Assembly: GCA_023807065.1 (NCBI GenBank)
Contig: JAJJLU010003497.1
Coordinates: 1-64,000, forward strand
Source of the DNA: Isotricha intestinalis
Lineage: Eukaryota; Ciliophora; Litostomatea; Vestibuliferida; Isotrichidae
DNA: 64,000 nt
Reading direction: 5' to 3'
Shown: positions 63,251 to 64,000 of the stretch, piece after piece
Numbering within the stretch: position 1 is the stretch's first letter
Layout of the letters: each line of letters opens with the position of its first letter
The notes under the pieces: generated by a model
Seen by the model: the letters and a program-made list of their open reading frames with translations, nothing else
Databases searched by the model: none
Told to the model about the DNA's origin: nothing
Made by a program: the position numbers and the translations under genes

Positions 63251-63693
63251 TTATATTTTATTTTTTTTAACTGTTTTATTTGGATTTTATTATTGTTTTT
63301 TGGAGTAAATATTATTATAGATATTAATTATTGATTGTAACATATAATTATTGTTATAATCATTTTTTAAGAGGTTTTGTTTGATTATTTAAATATAAAG
63401 CAACTGATAACATAGATAATTGAATAATAAACATGAGTTAAGACAAAATTTAGAATCATTATTTTGATTATTTAATATAAATTGATATGTTTCCATATAG
63501 TTAAATTAAACATATTAAAAATAATGAAAAATCTAATTTATTTTTAAATAAGATAATAAGAAATGAATTTATTGATTATTCCTATTAAATTTTCTAATTT
63601 AAGAATACCTTCTATATATTTTTCATTATATTTAGTTAATATTATATTTTTAAACATATATTTTTTGTGTTTATCTTCATTTATATAATATTA

Positions 63694-63720
63694 ATGGGAT
63701 TGGGCGTAATTCCCATATAT
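63694..63720 (+). repeat. Dyad-containing inverted repeat, left arm
   Basis: ATGGGATTGGGCGTAATTCC with following CAT is itself a small palindrome (ATGGGA...TTCCCAT) and matches the reverse complement of 63,835-63,866 with few mismatches. Confidence 0.5.
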
Positions 63721-63834
63721 TTTCATTAAATTTTTTTATTTTAAATAAATAATTTATTCTACGATAAAAATTAAAAAGAATTTTTAAAATATTAATAATT
63801 ATTAATATTAATGATTAATATAAATTAAATTTTA

Positions 63835-63866
63835 ATATGGAGATTTGGGATTATGCTCAATCCCAT
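63835..63866 (-). repeat. Dyad-containing inverted repeat, right arm
   Basis: Contains the palindrome TGGGATT-ATGCTC-AATCCCA. Inverted relative to the left arm, about 115 bp apart. It could be a small foldback element or paired protein-binding dyads. Confidence 0.5.
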
Positions 63867-64000
63867 TCGAAAAGAAATGTCTTTATTTTTTAATATATTA
63901 TTTTTAAATAAATTTTAAAATCTCTCAATTTATTTATTATATGTAATAAAAAATTAATTAATTATTACGAATATTGGTTTTTCTTCATTTAAATAATGTT

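Larger units (their letters stand above)
63251..64000. other. AT-rich DNA, eukaryotic-like, no gene seen
   Basis: Composition returns to that of the eukaryotic intergenic DNA at the start of the window. No coding-like frame was seen. It holds two short GC-richer dyads, listed separately. Confidence 0.5.

Overview
The window is a chimera of two kinds of DNA. Positions 1-40,440, and probably 63,250-64,000, are extremely AT-rich eukaryotic DNA. Positions about 40,458-63,250 are low-GC bacterial DNA in which nearly every gene is broken by stops or one-base shifts.

Eukaryotic part. It is gene-dense and uses the standard code, with TAA or TGA at every terminator I could read. Genes are compact, with GT-AG introns of only 26-38 nt that I could place in four genes (20,958-22,105; 22,214-22,882; 24,647-27,104; 30,371-33,351). 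The gene set points to an alveolate-like protist: an N-myristoylated cGMP-dependent protein kinase with four cNMP domains (the third degenerate), and an EF-hand/PH/kinase protein with the CDPK7 layout. A ciliate that kept the standard code is my best guess, but this is inference. Other genes are a SNF1/MARK-like kinase, three Rab-type GTPases, an annexin, a PP2C-like pseudophosphatase, an alpha/beta-hydrolase without its nucleophile, a CNOT4-like RRM/CCCH protein without a RING, an MFS transporter, several coiled-coil proteins (one possible golgin) and a tRNA-Pro(CGG). The first 1.4 kb of the PKG locus (32,450-33,865) recurs almost identically at 36,558-37,973. It flanks a large ORF that looks like a Crinkler/RHS-type NTPase-nuclease.

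Bacterial part (almost all minus strand). From high to low coordinate: a zinc ABC transporter binding protein cut at its 5' end by the junction; a two-gene [FeFe]-hydrogenase operon; an L10 leader with rplJ-rplL; a purine permease; a VanY-like peptidase; carbamate kinase; tig-clpP-clpX; an ISLre2-type transposase remnant; a tyrosine recombinase; a large secreted surface protein and an RHS-repeat protein in one operon; an rplA fragment fused to the end of the RHS gene; and another secreted protein. Shine-Dalgarno sites, intrinsic terminators, the tig-clpP-clpX order and the L10 leader point to an anaerobic Firmicute (Clostridia).

The most interesting system is between the recombinase and the surface-protein operon. 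Perfect 21-bp inverted repeats (47,649-47,669 and 47,950-47,970) bracket 280 bp. That segment carries an extended -10 promoter pointing away from the operon and an intrinsic terminator facing it. The right repeat lies inside the 3' end of the recombinase gene. This is the layout of an invertible phase-variation switch, caught in the OFF orientation.

Whether the bacterial block is a true insertion decaying in a nucleus or a low-coverage chimeric read cannot be settled from sequence alone. Two or three frameshifts in eukaryotic genes next to the left junction (39,275-39,900) suggest lower base accuracy there. The internal rearrangement and the substitutions at catalytic sites favour real decay.
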